DNA from: Atherix ibis
Lineage: Eukaryota > Arthropoda > Insecta > Diptera > Athericidae
Assembly (NCBI GenBank): GCA_958298945.1
Contig: OY282609.1
Coordinates: 28,927,212 to 28,991,211, forward strand
Reading direction: 5' to 3'
DNA: 64,000 bases
Under the pieces are notes generated by a model, which worked only from the letters and a program-made list of their open reading frames with translations, searched no databases and was not told the DNA's origin. This document shows positions 46,075 to 58,941 of this stretch, one piece after another; the stretch's first letter is position 1; the number at the start of each line of letters is the position of its first letter. The translations under genes and the position numbers were made by a program.

Positions 46075-46761
46075 TTTGGCGTGAAAACAGTCTAGGTCCC
46101 GGCGTGATCACCCGCATCTTGGTACTGTCAATACTTTCAGGTTTTTTTTGATATTTATGAATCTTTTTTCCGACAAAACAGCTTTGTCCCATCGAATGCT
46201 TTTAAGAGCTTCAATGTCAATGACAGCCTGATCTCGCAAGAGCTCTCATTTGGTGAACAAAAAAAAATCATGCGAACTATGGTCAGATGAATAGGGACGC
46301 AGTAATCCATCCCGCCAGCTTTATGCCTTTGAAAAACTTGAGCTCTCAATAAAGAATGTTCTCCACAGATTCATCACGCTTAACACAAAATTTGATCCAA
46401 ATTTCGCTGTTCCGTTTTTCGTACCACACTCCAAAAACGCGATAAGTAATGCTTTGTAGCAGGAATATGCATATGCGGCTCTTAGAGCCGCATGAATCTC
46501 CTTATTGAGTTAAGTACGGCTCTCATTGAAAATTTAAATAGTTTTTTTTAATTATTATAGCAAGAACCTTTTCATGAATCTTGTTAAATTAAATAATTAA
46601 GTACGTTTAACTATGGTGTGGTTCTTTATAATATCTGAAAAAACTGAACCTCATCCGTGCCTGCACGTCAAGGGGGAGCTATCGTACAAGCTATGTGTCA
46701 ATAGTGTCGCCTAATAGCTCTCAGTATTGCCACGCTCATTACTTTTATGGCACACCTCGTA
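46075..46761 (-). pseudogene. Deleted mariner-type element, minus strand
   Basis: The right end (TA at 46760-46761) reads on the minus strand CGAGGTGTGCCATAAAAGTA, a mariner-like terminal repeat. The protein begins near 46440 with EQRNLDQILC, continues with ESSSFSKA (the SRTQVFEWHKR region), then directly joins PYSSDHSSHDFFLFTK (about 46270), the third catalytic motif with its aspartate, so the whole centre is deleted. EALKSI and related C-terminal blocks follow. The left end was not found. Confidence 0.6.
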
Positions 46762-48620
46762 ATATATAAGATTTATTTATACATCCACAAGTAAACTAAC
46801 AAACTTTCTTCTCTTATTTTCACTATAATATACTCTGTACCCAATGTTTTCATGTTTTTCATAAAACAAAAAATCTACAAATTTCTAAATGAAATCGTAC
46901 AGCATTGGGATTTGAATTATATATGAGTAAATTCCCTGAAGTTATTTATGTTATTTCATATTTGATGACAACAAGAACAAATTGAACTTTTTATTTAGGA
47001 ACATTTTTTTTTCAAGCATGAACTTGAAAAAAAAATGTTTAAAAATCAACTTTAAATCAAATTTTGTGTATTTAATAATTTTTGGGGAAAATATTTCCAT
47101 ATCAGTGATAAGGATTTGGGCTATTATAATCGAAACTAAATATAATATTTGAACATTTTAAAGAGCTTTTATATGATTTCTTATGGAAAATACTCTTTAA
47201 ACTCCTCTCATTCAAACTATCCATTTACAAAATGATATATAGCTGTAAAAAAACGTTAGGTAAAAATAGAATATTAATAAATATGTATTTTTTGGTATAC
47301 ATTTTATGATAAAGACTTCATCCATATGTGAAGAAAGAAATTTCTATAATTTCTATACACGAACTTAGGGTAGACTCCTGCACTTAAGGGATGAAAATCT
47401 GTCCACGACAGAAAAGCTAAAAGTGTTTCTCGAATAAATACCGAAGTTCGCCATTATCTGCTCCCTCTTTTATGAGCAGGATTTTTCTTTATGAAGACTT
47501 TCTCAGAATTGTTTGCTATTCAATAACATTTTCACAAAAAAAACAAAAAACAAATCCTTTTGTTAGAGTAGTTCCCGTATATATATGTTAAAGGTGGTAT
47601 GCCTTCAAGCTGTGTACTGCAATATTTTAAGCTTATCCCTCATAGTGGATGCCTTCATAAACGAGCAAAAGACTGTTATATAAATCCAAAAGATGAAAAT
47701 ATATAATATTACTTATTTTAATAAAAGTATAACCACCTAAATATGTATTAAATATTTTCGAATGAAGGCACTCACTCACATATACACGTATGTATGTATA
47801 CATTTTCTAATTCGACCAAATCCGTATATGATTAAATTATCAACTAAGAAAATGTACTTAACTTTTATGAAAATTATTACGACTTGGTTAAAATAATCGA
47901 ACTGAAACATTAATGCTAATCATATATATGAATTTAGTTAAAATAATAATAATGATATGCATATTAAATTCTTCAATTTAAAATCTCAACGTACGTTAAC
48001 TTATTACGCAAGGTGAGTTTTTTTTGTTACGTTTGTACCTTTTACTGTTTAGTGATAACAGAAAATTTTCTCGGTTCGCTTAAAATAAAGCACGTATAAA
48101 ATGTGTTAAAATTAACGAAACATTTTTTTTAAATTATTCACTTGGCCATTTTGATAAAAAAAAATATATTAAAATAAGTTAAAAAATATATTTTTTCTTA
48201 TGTACTTATTTGAAAATTACAAAATATTTGATTTTGGGTTTAAAATTATCCATTTTTACATAAAAATAAAAAAAACAAGCTTGCACTGTATGGTAAGATT
48301 TAAAGTTAATTTATAATTTATTTTTTATATAAGACAGAAAACAGATTGTATAAATATTAAGTAGCTTTTCCTTATCGCAAAATCTACTAAATATTCATTT
48401 TCTGTAACAACGTAACAATTCGTAAGTAAAATTTGCAAGCAAAAAATAGTAAGTAGTCGGCTGGTAGCGTGTTAGGCTTTTTGCAAAGTACTTGGAAATG
48501 TTCGAAGCAAATTGTGTTTGCATATTGTCAGGCGCACATTAAAAATAAGCTTTTTTACATTCGCAATATCAGTAGAATATTTTGCAAATACAATTTGATA
48601 ATTAAATTTCCTTCCTTTTT
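46762..48620. other. AT-rich sequence, no gene seen
   Basis: Contains a hairpin with 17-bp perfect arms and a 6-base loop at 47000-47039 (AACATTTTTTTTTCAAG arm). No gene or transposon motif is seen. Confidence 0.5.
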
Positions 48621-50186
48621 GTCTTATTTTATTTATACACTTTATTATTTATTTATTTATTTCCCGTCTTAGCTAAATTTTTTAATATAAATATTATTAT
48701 CAATTGTATATGACAGATATTCTTTAAAATTCTTACAAAATATTTTTTTTAATAATCAAAATTATTTATTTTGAAGAATATCATATTTATATATTTGATT
48801 TTTTTAAAGGAAATACCAAATGACTATGAAATATTTTTTTTTATTTTTTTCTTCTCTAAAAATAAGCTATTTTTAATGGCAGAATATTTTATAAATCAAA
48901 ATATTTTCGATTCTATTCAGATATGCACTTCATTAAATGTGAATTACTAATTGAATATTTAATATTTTAAATGTCACGGACACATTTAAATATTTTCTTT
49001 TATAAAACAATTACTTATTTAAGCTCTAAATATTACATATTAATAAAATGCTTTGGAAAAAAACTCAATAGGCTCAAGAAAAAAATGCCTACAAACCATA
49101 TTTTTGAAAAGATTTTAAATACCAAAAAAAATTATGATTTCTTTATACAGAAAATTTTCAGTACTCATATTTAAGTATTTACTGTATCTATTATTCATAT
49201 TAAAAAAATTCTAAGCTTCTCCCACACTTATCCAATAAAAATAAGGTTAATTGGAAAAGATTCAATGTTTTGAAACAGAAATTTGAAAAATTGTGATTTA
49301 TTTTATTTAATAAATCTAAATTGAAAAGATATAAAATTCCGTTTTAAGATTATTATTTGTACTTTTATAATAATTATAAAATTGTTTTTGATAATATTTC
49401 TCATAGCTTAGATAGAAGAAGATTTTTTTATCTTTATATATTATTTTAGTTTAGTAAAATTTGATTGTTTGTAAAATTCGAAGACTTTTAAAAGTTGGTA
49501 TAAGACAAAATAATATTGTTCCATTATTTAGATGTGCACAAATCATTAATCAATGAAGAAGTCAATAAGTTGTTTCTACTTTAAAAGAACGTTGATGTTT
49601 TTGACATTTTTACATTTTTAATAAAACAAAACCCTTACAACTATTGGAAGATATTTTAAACAAATTTCTATAAGTTCATTATTTATTACAAGTGATGGAT
49701 TGTTTTAATTTATAATGACAAAAAGATTAGCAAAGTAAAAAATACATTTATCTTGCACGTTGCATTGTTAATTTGTAATTTTTTTACAATTGATTATAAA
49801 GGACATTTAAACTGATAATTCTTATCATTTGATGGTTATTTTATAATATATGTTGCCTTTCATAATTATCAACTGAATTAATTATGTTCAGTTTTGTAAC
49901 TTTTTTTAACTTGGAAATCCATAATAGTAAGAGTTTCATTAGAAAAGTAATCTTAGATAAAAGGTGTTATTCTATTGAAATGGAGGAATACTACATAAGT
50001 TGAAGTTAGATAATAAGAAGTTGGGGATATACAATAGTAGTAATTGTGAATCTTTTTTAAATCGGTAACATGCTAACAATTGACTATCTGACGGATGAGA
50101 GAACCAGGATTTATCAGCTCTCATCGTCAGCAAGGAGGAAACAGTGTAAAAATGGTAATGACATTGGAATTTACTAACTAAAAGAA

Positions 50187-51864
50187 GACAGATGCATCAC
50201 TCTATGTAGACCCAAAGCACTCGTCACGAACATCGCAAAGGAAGCCATCTCAGGAAAGAGATGGAAAGGCGGTTCCAAAAAGTATTGCCTCATTGTCACC
50301 CTGGACATCAAAAATGCTTTTAACTCGGCCCGCTGGGATCGAGTCCTGGAGGCTCTTAAGAACATGGGGGTGCCCTATTACCTACGGAGGATGGTCAGAT
50401 CATACTTCAGTGATCGACTACTACACTACGAAACGGAGGATGGACCAGCGGAGTATGGGGTCACCGGTGGGGTACCTCAGGGCTCTGTCCTGGCGCCACT
50501 CTTGTGGAACGTCATGTACGACGGCCTACTCCATCTGGAATTACCGACGAACACACCGCTCGTGGCCTTCGCGGACGACGTAGCGGTTGTCCTTGTAGCC
50601 AAACACCTGGAGGATCTGGAAGCCGCTTCTCTACCACCATCCGGAGGATAAGACAGTAGATGATATCGGCAGACCTGTCATTGGCGGAACATAAGACCGA
50701 AGCACTCCTTGTGAGTAGCCGGAAGAAAATGGAGACCATTACCATAAGAGTGGGCGACCACGACATCCAGTCGCTACCCTACATAAGGTATCTAGGAGTG
50801 GTTTTGGATGCCAGACTCAACTACAAGAAGCACATCTCCAGCGCCAGCAGAAAGGCATCAGCAGTACAGGGCGCGATTTTGCGGATAATGCCCAATATCG
50901 GAGGCCCCAGGCAAATTCGAAGACGACTACTGGCAACTGTAGTTACCTCCGTCCTGTTATACGCAGTACCAGTGTGGGCGAAATCGCTAGAGCAAACAAC
51001 ATACCGCAAGACAATGTCGTCAGTCCAGCGGCTCTCAGCGATCAGAGTGGCGTCAGCATACCGAACGGTATCACACGATGCGGTCAACGTTGTGGCACCA
51101 TGCCCACCCATCGACATCCTGGCAGGAGAGCGAGAACGCCAACATCGTAGGAAGACGAAAGAGCGGCGAAAGGTCCTCTGTGAAGAGGAGAGACCCGAGA
51201 GTTTTCGCCTCTGGCAAGAAAGATGGGACAGCTCGACGAAGGGTCGGAGGACCCATCGACTGTTCCAAGATGTCACCAAATGGGTCACTCGCCTGCACGG
51301 AAAAGTCGGGTATTACATCACCCAACTCTTGACTGGACATGGATGCTTTCGGGCATACTTGCACAGATTCAAGAGAACAGACTCCCCAAACTGTCATCGT
51401 TGCTACGATGTGCTCGAAGATGCAGAACACGTGTTCTTCCAATGTCCTTTTTACGAGGGGACACGGGCAGAACTGGAGAAAAATGTGGACCGTTCCATCA
51501 GTCCAGAAAACATAGTGGAGTGCATGCTGAAGAACCAATCGGCTTGGAACAGAGTTGCAGAGTACGCGGAATCTATCATCAAGGATCTTCACACCACGTA
51601 CGAAGAATAGGCCGCGAGGCGTCATAACATCGGGACAGTAGTAAAATATAATAAATAGTAAAATATTATAAGAACGCCCCGGCGAAGTAGTATTTACAAA
51701 GAGTGCCGCCGGGGAACGATCGTTCCGGGAGCAAGGGTAGAGGTACAGGTTAGGTTTTAGCGAGGTAAAAATCCCGCATAACTCGTCTGACAGGTAGAAG
51801 GCCTCCCAGTCGAGTACCTTTTGAAAGTTTCCCCCTGTACCTCAATAATCTAAAAAAAAAAAAA
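50187..51864 (+). pseudogene. R1-clade retrotransposon, 5'-truncated, left copy
   Basis: The RT palm is read to 50651: VTLDIKNAFNSARW, GGVPQGSVLAPLLWN, and the active site AFADDVAVV. A frameshift and an in-frame stop just after it split the protein. The rest is open from 50660 to 51610 (316 codons). It has SLAEHKTEALLVSSRKK, YLGVVLDARLNYKKH, GGPRQIRRRLLATVVTSVLLY and WTHR-like segments, and a final zinc-knuckle NCHRCYDVLEDAEHVFFQC (51396-51452). The 3' untranslated region is about 240 bp and ends in 13 A (51852-51864). Fingers domain, endonuclease and ORF1 are missing, as in 5'-truncated insertions. Wording is closest to R1/Waldo-type elements. It is much GC-richer than its surroundings. Confidence 0.88.
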
Positions 51865-51974
51865 TGTGGAACCAAAGAAGTCATGGAGAATGGGATATGA
51901 ATGCTTCAGGACAAGGAATACGTATATCCGACGATGATGGGGCATGCCACACTTAACGTTCCACAAATAAGGAT

Positions 51975-52187
51975 GTGGGACATGTCTTTTCCCCTATCCA
52001 CACTTTGCCGAAGAAGAAGGATCTGCACAGAATAGTCTATCAACGCCTGTCCCAGGAGACAAAAATCATAGCGTTGGAGGCATGCGCGAGTACAGTAGCT
52101 GAATACTTATTCCGATTAATCACGAAGATCTATCACCACGAAAAAGTGACAAAGGATAATACAAAGGTCAGTTTAAAGCTTCGATAG
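51975..52187 (+). CDS. Unrecognised 70-codon frame, left copy
   Basis: This GC-richer frame encodes 70 residues with LHRIVYQRLSQETKIIALEA and a Lys-rich C-terminus. GC content is raised from just after the poly-A of the R1 element to about 52170. It could be the edge of an older element or exon into which R1 inserted; a matching GC-rich scrap (50060-50165) lies on the other side of the R1 remnant. I do not recognise it, and a second, identical copy is at 55947-56159. Confidence 0.2.
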   Translation: MGHVFSPIHTLPKKKDLHRIVYQRLSQETKIIALEACASTVAEYLFRLITKIYHHEKVTKDNTKVSLKLR

Positions 52188-54158
52188 GATAATACAATAA
52201 TAAGAGTCTAGTCTAGAAATTTAAAAAAAATATAATTCTAGAATAGACTCTTAATATAGCATCTTTAGAAAATTTTCTCTGAATTCTGTATAGTTAGCAT
52301 GTGTAGAATTTTTGTAAGGTTGCTAGAAATATATTTTTTTATGAATTAATTGATATAAGATTAAAGTAAGAAATTAAATCATTATACAAGCAAAAACATT
52401 TATTCAATCATTATACAATATCAAGCGCGTGAACGGTGTTAAGAAGAAAATATTTTTACATTTAAATCCTCAAAGCTCCAATTTATTTCCTCCAAATTTC
52501 CAATTCTCATTTTCGCAAATATATTTTATATATATAATTTTTTTTTTCAAATCGAAAGAAAAATTCCTTTCTTTTAGTAATTTTATGAAATCGTCTTATT
52601 TTATTTATACACTTTATTATTTATTTATTTATTTCCCGTCTTAGCTAAATTTTTTAATATAAATATTATTATCAATTGTATATGACAGATATTCTTTAAA
52701 ATTCTTACAAAATATTTTTTTTAATAATCAAAATTATTTATTTTGAAGAATATCATATTTATATATTTGATTTTTTTAAAGGAAATACCAAATGACTATG
52801 AAATATTTTTTTTTATTTTTTTCTTCTCTAAAAATAAGCTATTTTTAATGGCAGAATATTTTATAAATCAAAATATTTTCGATTCTATTCAGATATGCAC
52901 TTCATTAAATGTGAATTACTAATTGAATATTTAATATTTTAAATGTCACGGACACATTTAAATATTTTCTTTTATAAAACAATTACTTATTTAAGCTCTA
53001 AATATTACATATTAATAAAATGCTTTGGAAAAAAACTCAATAGGCTCAAGAAAAAAATGCCTACAAACCATATTTTTGAAAAGATTTTAAATACCAAAAA
53101 AAATTATGATTTCTTTATACAGAAAATTTTCAGTACTCATATTTAAGTATTTACTGTATCTATTATTCATATTAAAAAAATTCTAAGCTTCTCCCACACT
53201 TATCCAATAAAAATAAGGTTAATTGGAAAAGATTCAATGTTTTGAAACAGAAATTTGAAAAATTGTGATTTATTTTATTTAATAAATCTAAATTGAAAAG
53301 ATATAAAATTCCGTTTTAAGATTATTATTTGTACTTTTATAATAATTATAAAATTGTTTTTGATAATATTTCTCATAGCTTAGATAGAAGAAGATTTTTT
53401 TATCTTTATATATTATTTTAGTTTAGTAAAATTTGATTGTTTGTAAAATTCGAAGACTTTTAAAAGTTGGTATAAGACAAAATAATATTGTTCCATTATT
53501 TAGATGTGCACAAATCATTAATCAATGAAGAAGTCAATAAGTTGTTTCTACTTTAAAAGAACGTTGATGTTTTTGACATTTTTACATTTTTAATAAAACA
53601 AAACCCTTACAACTATTGGAAGATATTTTAAACAAATTTCTATAAGTTCATTATTTATTACAAGTGATGGATTGTTTTAATTTATAATGACAAAAAGATT
53701 AGCAAAGTAAAAAATACATTTATCTTGCACGTTGCATTGTTAATTTGTAATTTTTTTACAATTGATTATAAAGGACATTTAAACTGATAATTCTTATCAT
53801 TTGATGGTTATTTTATAATATATGTTGCCTTTCATAATTATCAACTGAATTAATTATGTTCAGTTTTGTAACTTTTTTTAACTTGGAAATCCATAATAGT
53901 AAGAGTTTCATTAGAAAAGTAATCTTAGATAAAAGGTGTTATTCTATTGAAATGGAGGAATACTACATAAGTTGAAGTTAGATAATAAGAAGTTGGGGAT
54001 ATACAATAGTAGTAATTGTGAATCTTTTTTAAATCGGTAACATGCTAACAATTGACTATCTGACGGATGAGAGAACCAGGATTTATCAGCTCTCATCGTC
54101 AGCAAGGAGGAAACAGTGTAAAAATGGTAATGACATTGGAATTTACTAACTAAAAGAA

Positions 54159-55836
54159 GATAGATGCATCACTCTATGTAGACCCAAAGCACTCGTCACG
54201 AACATCGCAAAGGAAGCCATCTCAGGAAAGAGATGGAAAGGCGGTTCCAAAAAGTATTGCCTCATTGTCACCCTGGACATCAAAAATGCTTTTAACTCGG
54301 CCCGCTGGGATCGAGTCCTGGAGGCTCTTAAGAACATGGGGGTGCCCTATTACCTACGGAGGATGGTCAGATCATACTTCAGTGATCGACTACTACACTA
54401 CGAAACGGAGGATGGACCAGCGGAGTATGGGGTCACCGGTGGGGTACCTCAGGGCTCTGTCCTGGCGCCACTCTTGTGGAACGTCATGTACGACGGCCTA
54501 CTCCATCTGGAATTACCGACGAACACACCGCTCGTGGCCTTCGCGGACGACGTAGCGGTTGTCCTTGTAGCCAAACACCTGGAGGATCTGGAAGCCGCTT
54601 CTCTACCACCATCCGGAGGATAAGACAGTAGATGATATCGGCAGACCTGTCATTGGCGGAACATAAGACCGAAGCACTCCTTGTGAGTAGCCGGAAGAAA
54701 ATGGAGACCATTACCATAAGAGTGGGCGACCACGACATCCAGTCGCTACCCTACATAAGGTATCTAGGAGTGGTTTTGGATGCCAGACTCAACTACAAGA
54801 AGCACATCTCCAGCGCCAGCAGAAAGGCATCAGCAGTACAGGGCGCGATTTTGCGGATAATGCCCAATATCGGAGGCCCCAGGCAAATTCGAAGACGACT
54901 ACTGGCAACTGTAGTTACCTCCGTCCTGTTATACGCAGTACCAGTGTGGGCGAAATCGCTAGAGCAAACAACATACCGCAAGACAATGTCGTCAGTCCAG
55001 CGGCTCTCAGCGATCAGAGTGGCGTCAGCATACCGAACGGTATCACACGATGCGGTCAACGTTGTGGCACCATGCCCACCCATCGACATCCTGGCAGGAG
55101 AGCGAGAACGCCAACATCGTAGGAAGACGAAAGAGCGGCGAAAGGTCCTCTGTGAAGAGGAGAGACCCGAGAGTTTTCGCCTCTGGCAAGAAAGATGGGA
55201 CAGCTCGACGAAGGGTCGGAGGACCCATCGACTGATCCAAGATGTCACCAAATGGGTCACTCGCCTGCACGGAAAAGTCGGGTATTACATCACCCAACTC
55301 TTGACTGGACATGGATGCTTTCGGGCATACTTGCACAGATTCAAGAGAACAGACTCCCCAAACTGTCATCGTTGCTACGATGTGCTCGAAGATGCAGAAC
55401 ACGTGTTCTTCCAATGTCCTTTTTACGAGGGGACACGGGCAGAACTGGAGAAAAATGTGGACCGTTCCATCAGTCCAGAAAACATAGTGGAGTGCATGCT
55501 GAAGAACCAATCGGCTTGGAACAGAGTTGCAGAGTACGCGGAATCTATCATCAAGGATCTTCACACCACGTACGAAGAATAGGCCGCGAGGCGTCATAAC
55601 ATCGGGACAGTAGTAAAATATAATAAATAGTAAAATATTATAAGAACGCCCCGGCGAAGTAGTATTTACAAAGAGTGCCGCCGGGGAACGATCGTTCCGG
55701 GAGCAAGGGTAGAGGTACAGGTTAGGTTTTAGCGAGGTAAAAATCCCGCATAACTCGTCTGACAGGTAGAAGGCCTCCCAGTCGAGTACCTTTTGAAAGT
55801 TTCCCCCTGTACCTCAATAATCTAAAAAAAAAAAAA
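54159..55836 (+). pseudogene. R1-clade retrotransposon, 5'-truncated, right copy
   Basis: This is the duplicate of 50187-51864 with the same frameshift, stop and 13-A tail (55824-55836). The C-terminal frame is 54632-55582. One amino acid differs between copies: an isoleucine (codon at 55234-55236) replaces phenylalanine in the THRLF / THRLI segment; isoleucine agrees with what I know of related R1 proteins, so phenylalanine is probably the mutation. Because the damage is shared, the element was dead before the duplication occurred. Confidence 0.88.
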
Positions 55837-55946
55837 TGTGGAACCAAAGAAGTCATGGAGAATGGGATATGAATGCTTCAGGACAAGGAATACGTATATC
55901 CGACGATGATGGGGCATGCCACACTTAACGTTCCACAAATAAGGAT

Positions 55947-56159
55947 GTGGGACATGTCTTTTCCCCTATCCACACTTTGCCGAAGAAGAAGGATCTGCAC
56001 AGAATAGTCTATCAACGCCTGTCCCAGGAGACAAAAATCATAGCGTTGGAGGCATGCGCGAGTACAGTAGCTGAATACTTATTCCGATTAATCACGAAGA
56101 TCTATCACCACGAAAAAGTGACAAAGGATAATACAAAGGTCAGTTTAAAGCTTCGATAG
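55947..56159 (+). CDS. Unrecognised 70-codon frame, right copy
   Basis: Identical in protein sequence to 51975-52187; see there. Identity here follows from the recent duplication and is not evidence of selection. Confidence 0.2.
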   Translation: MGHVFSPIHTLPKKKDLHRIVYQRLSQETKIIALEACASTVAEYLFRLITKIYHHEKVTKDNTKVSLKLR

Positions 56160-56564
56160 GATAATACAATAATAAGAGTCTATTCTAGAAATTTAAAAAA
56201 AATATAATTCTAGAATAGACTCTTAATATAGCATCTTTAGAAAATTTTCTCTGAATTCTGTATAGTTAGCATGTGTAGAATTTTTGTAAGGTTGCTAGAA
56301 ATATATTTTTTTATGAATTAATTGATATAAGATTAAAGTAAGAAATTAAATCATTATACAAGCAAAAACATTTATTCAATCATTATACAATATCAAGCGC
56401 GTGAACGGTGTTAAGAAGAAAATATTTTTACATTTAAATCCTCAAAGCTCCAATTTATTTCCTCCAAATTTCCAATTCTCATTTTCGCAAATATATTTTA
56501 TATATATAATTTTTTTTTTCAAATCGAAAGAAAAATTCCTTTCTTTTAGTAATTTTATGAAATC

Positions 56565-57699
56565 TTCTTAAGATTAATTTGTACTATTACAATAGCAAAG
56601 TATTTTTTATTTAATATTATAATTGATCGTATATATATATTTAAAATAGTCTCTAATAATTTCTGAATAATTCAAAGTTGTATAATTTTTGTAATTATAT
56701 TTAAACATCAAGTAAAACATTTGTAATGAATAGAATATCTGTTAGCTAACGAAATGTTTATATCAAGGAATGAATTTATCTGCGCATATACAAAATTATA
56801 ATATTTTCGGATATTTCAAATTTATTTCCTCTCATAAATAATAAATATTATGTATTTGTTCCTTTTTAGAATGAAGAAACCAATTTAATTGTATGATTTC
56901 GAAGAATCTTATTTTATTTAAATATCTTAGATTTTTTCATATCAGATATCAAAAATTACAAAAAGAAAATATGCTTTGCATACGATAGAGCAAAAATAAA
57001 ACGAACGTTTGACCTTTTCAAATATACATTTTCCTTTTACATTGGTTATAAAATATGCGCATTTTCTTTTGGTTTTTTTTTTCAATGGATACTTATTCCA
57101 TTGACAACAATTGGACATTCACCGATAGCTTCCACCTTATTTTCGTATAGCTCTGTCTTTACAAAATAAATATAATATTGCCAAATTTTAAGAAGAAAAA
57201 AAATAATTCATTTTCAAAAAGAAAAGTAAACAAAATTTATATTCCAGGGCATGTTACAACTCCCACGTACCTGCATGAGTATTTCCTAACAACAACAGAA
57301 AATATTATTGTGGTTGGACAGATCCTTGTAAAGTCGTCTTATTTCTGTATAATAATTCACGGAATAAATCTTTACTTTTATAAAATGATACCTTAGATAC
57401 CATGGTTAAAAGTATATTTTCGGGAAATATTTGAATACTATAATAATTTTTTTTGTAAAAATATCCTTATAGAGAATAATTATGATTATTTACTCATTTA
57501 GAAGAATAAATTCAAAGTATTGATTTTTTATCATCAGCTAAATAAATAAAATTAATTCCGTTTTTTGCGGAAAAAAAAGCTTTTTATAAAAAAAGTGAAC
57601 TTCTTTATAGCTACTTATAAATTCTATAAAATTTCTACCCTCTTTTATACGTTAGATATGAAATGAATTGTTTTTGTGTTGTTAACGGCTTTTATCATA
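56565..57699. other. AT-rich sequence, no gene seen
   Basis: A 72-codon frame at 57178-57396 has no motif. Nothing else is supported. Confidence 0.45.
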
Positions 57700-58941
57700 T
57701 ACGAGGTATGTTCAAAAAGTATCGCGAATTTTGTGTTTTCTCAAAAATTATTTATTTATTCATGAAAATCTATTTTGTCTCCTTCAAAGTAATCCCCACC
57801 AGATATTATACACTTGTGCCAACGTTTTTTCCAATCTTCGAAGCACTTCAAAAAATCATTTTTTGCGATCTTGTTCAGCTCCTCCTTCGATGCCGTCTTT
57901 ATCTCCTCAATCGTAGCGTAGCGTCGTCCTTTCATGGGGCTCTTCAGTTTCGGGAACAAGAAAAAGTCACAGGGGGCCAGATCTGGAAAATACAATGGCT
58001 ACGGCATTATTATTAGTGTGTTGTTTTTGGCCAAAAATTCGCGCACAAGTAACGATCCGTGAGCAGGGCCGTTATCATGGTGCAAAAGCCAATTTTTGTT
58101 CTTCCACAAATCCGTGTGTTTCTGGCGGATTGCTTCACGCAACTTGCACAAAACTTGCAGGTAATACTCCTTATTGACCGTTCTACACTGTGGCAAGAAC
58201 TCATGATGCACCACGCCCCTGCAATCGAAGAAAACTGTAAGCAAAACCTTCCCATTCGACCGAACTTGGTGCGCTTTTTCCGGTCTTGGCTCGTGCGGCT
58301 TCCTTCCATTGGGATAATTGAGCTTTGGTTTCCACGTCATAACCATAAACTCATGATTCGTCACCAGTTATGACCCACTGGAGCAAATTTGAGTCGTCGC
58401 GGACAGAGTCCAACAGCTCCTTAGCAATGTTAATGCGATGATGTTGTTGGTCGAAATTAAGTAATTTTGGTACGAAATTCTCGGCGACCCGTCTCACTCC
58501 CAAATCATTGGTAAAAGTCGAATGGCATGAGCCAATCGATATGTTTAAGTCCTCAGCAACTTCTCTAACGGTGATTCGACGATTGGCCAATACTATTTTC
58601 TTCACTTCATCAATGTTTTCGTATGTTTTTGACGTGCTCGGGCGTCCGGCACGCTTTTCGTCGTTTACAAATCTTCTCGATCCTCTGAGAACATTTTGTA
58701 CCACCGATAAACGTTGCTTCGGTCCAAGGTAGCTTCACCATATGCCATAGTCAACATTCTATGTTTTGGAATGGGCAACAATCGAAGACGATCGAAAACA
58801 CGTGCAAGTAAAGCAGCTGTCAAAAATGAACTGAACATTCAAAATGGCCGAACTTGTTACGCCACAAAAAAAAATCAAAAATCGAATATACGTAGCCCGC
58901 GGCAATTCAAAATTCGCAATAATTTTTGAGCAGACCTAGTA
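57700..58941 (-). mobile_element. Nearly complete mariner, inactivated
   Basis: The element is 57702-58939 between TA dinucleotides (57700-57701 and 58940-58941), 1,238 bp. Terminal repeats of about 28 bp begin CGAGGTATGTTCAAAAAGT on the left and, reversed, CTAGGTCTGCTCAAAAATT on the right. The minus strand reads the HTH region (AGRPSTSKTYENIDEVKK; ITVREVAEDLNISIG), the first catalytic motif ITGDES (followed by a stop where tryptophan is usual), and HEFLPQ...TVNKEYYLQVL. The second motif HHDNGPAH and the third, PDLAPCDFFLFP, follow, with the C-terminus FEDWKKRWHKCI. All three catalytic aspartates can be read, but at least one stop and two frameshifts break the protein. Copy 5787-6533 is a shortened relative. 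Confidence 0.93.

Larger units (their letters stand above)
48621..52592. repeat. 3,972-bp tandem duplication, left copy
   Basis: Every block I compared between this and 52593-56564 is the same at a constant offset of 3,972 bases. I found only three base differences: near 50190 (C/T), at 51264 (T/A) and near 52212 (G/T). The copies abut directly. At the breakpoints TCTTA occurs before the first copy ends and after the second, a five-base microhomology. The unit holds AT-rich sequence (48621-50090), an R1-type remnant and a short unknown frame. Confidence 0.97.
52593..56564. repeat. 3,972-bp tandem duplication, right copy
   Basis: Same content and order as 48621-52592. Near 52205-52255 and 56173-56225 both copies hold a hairpin with 18-base arms (TAAGAGTCTATTCTAGAA); the arms are perfect here but carry one mismatch in the left copy, so the left copy has the derived base. 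Confidence 0.97.

Noticed and set aside
50821..51625. Minus-strand frames of 155 and 184 codons, and their twins at 54793-55597
   Set aside because: They lie antisense to the R1 protein and share its high GC content; they show no family motif and are shadows of the real frame.
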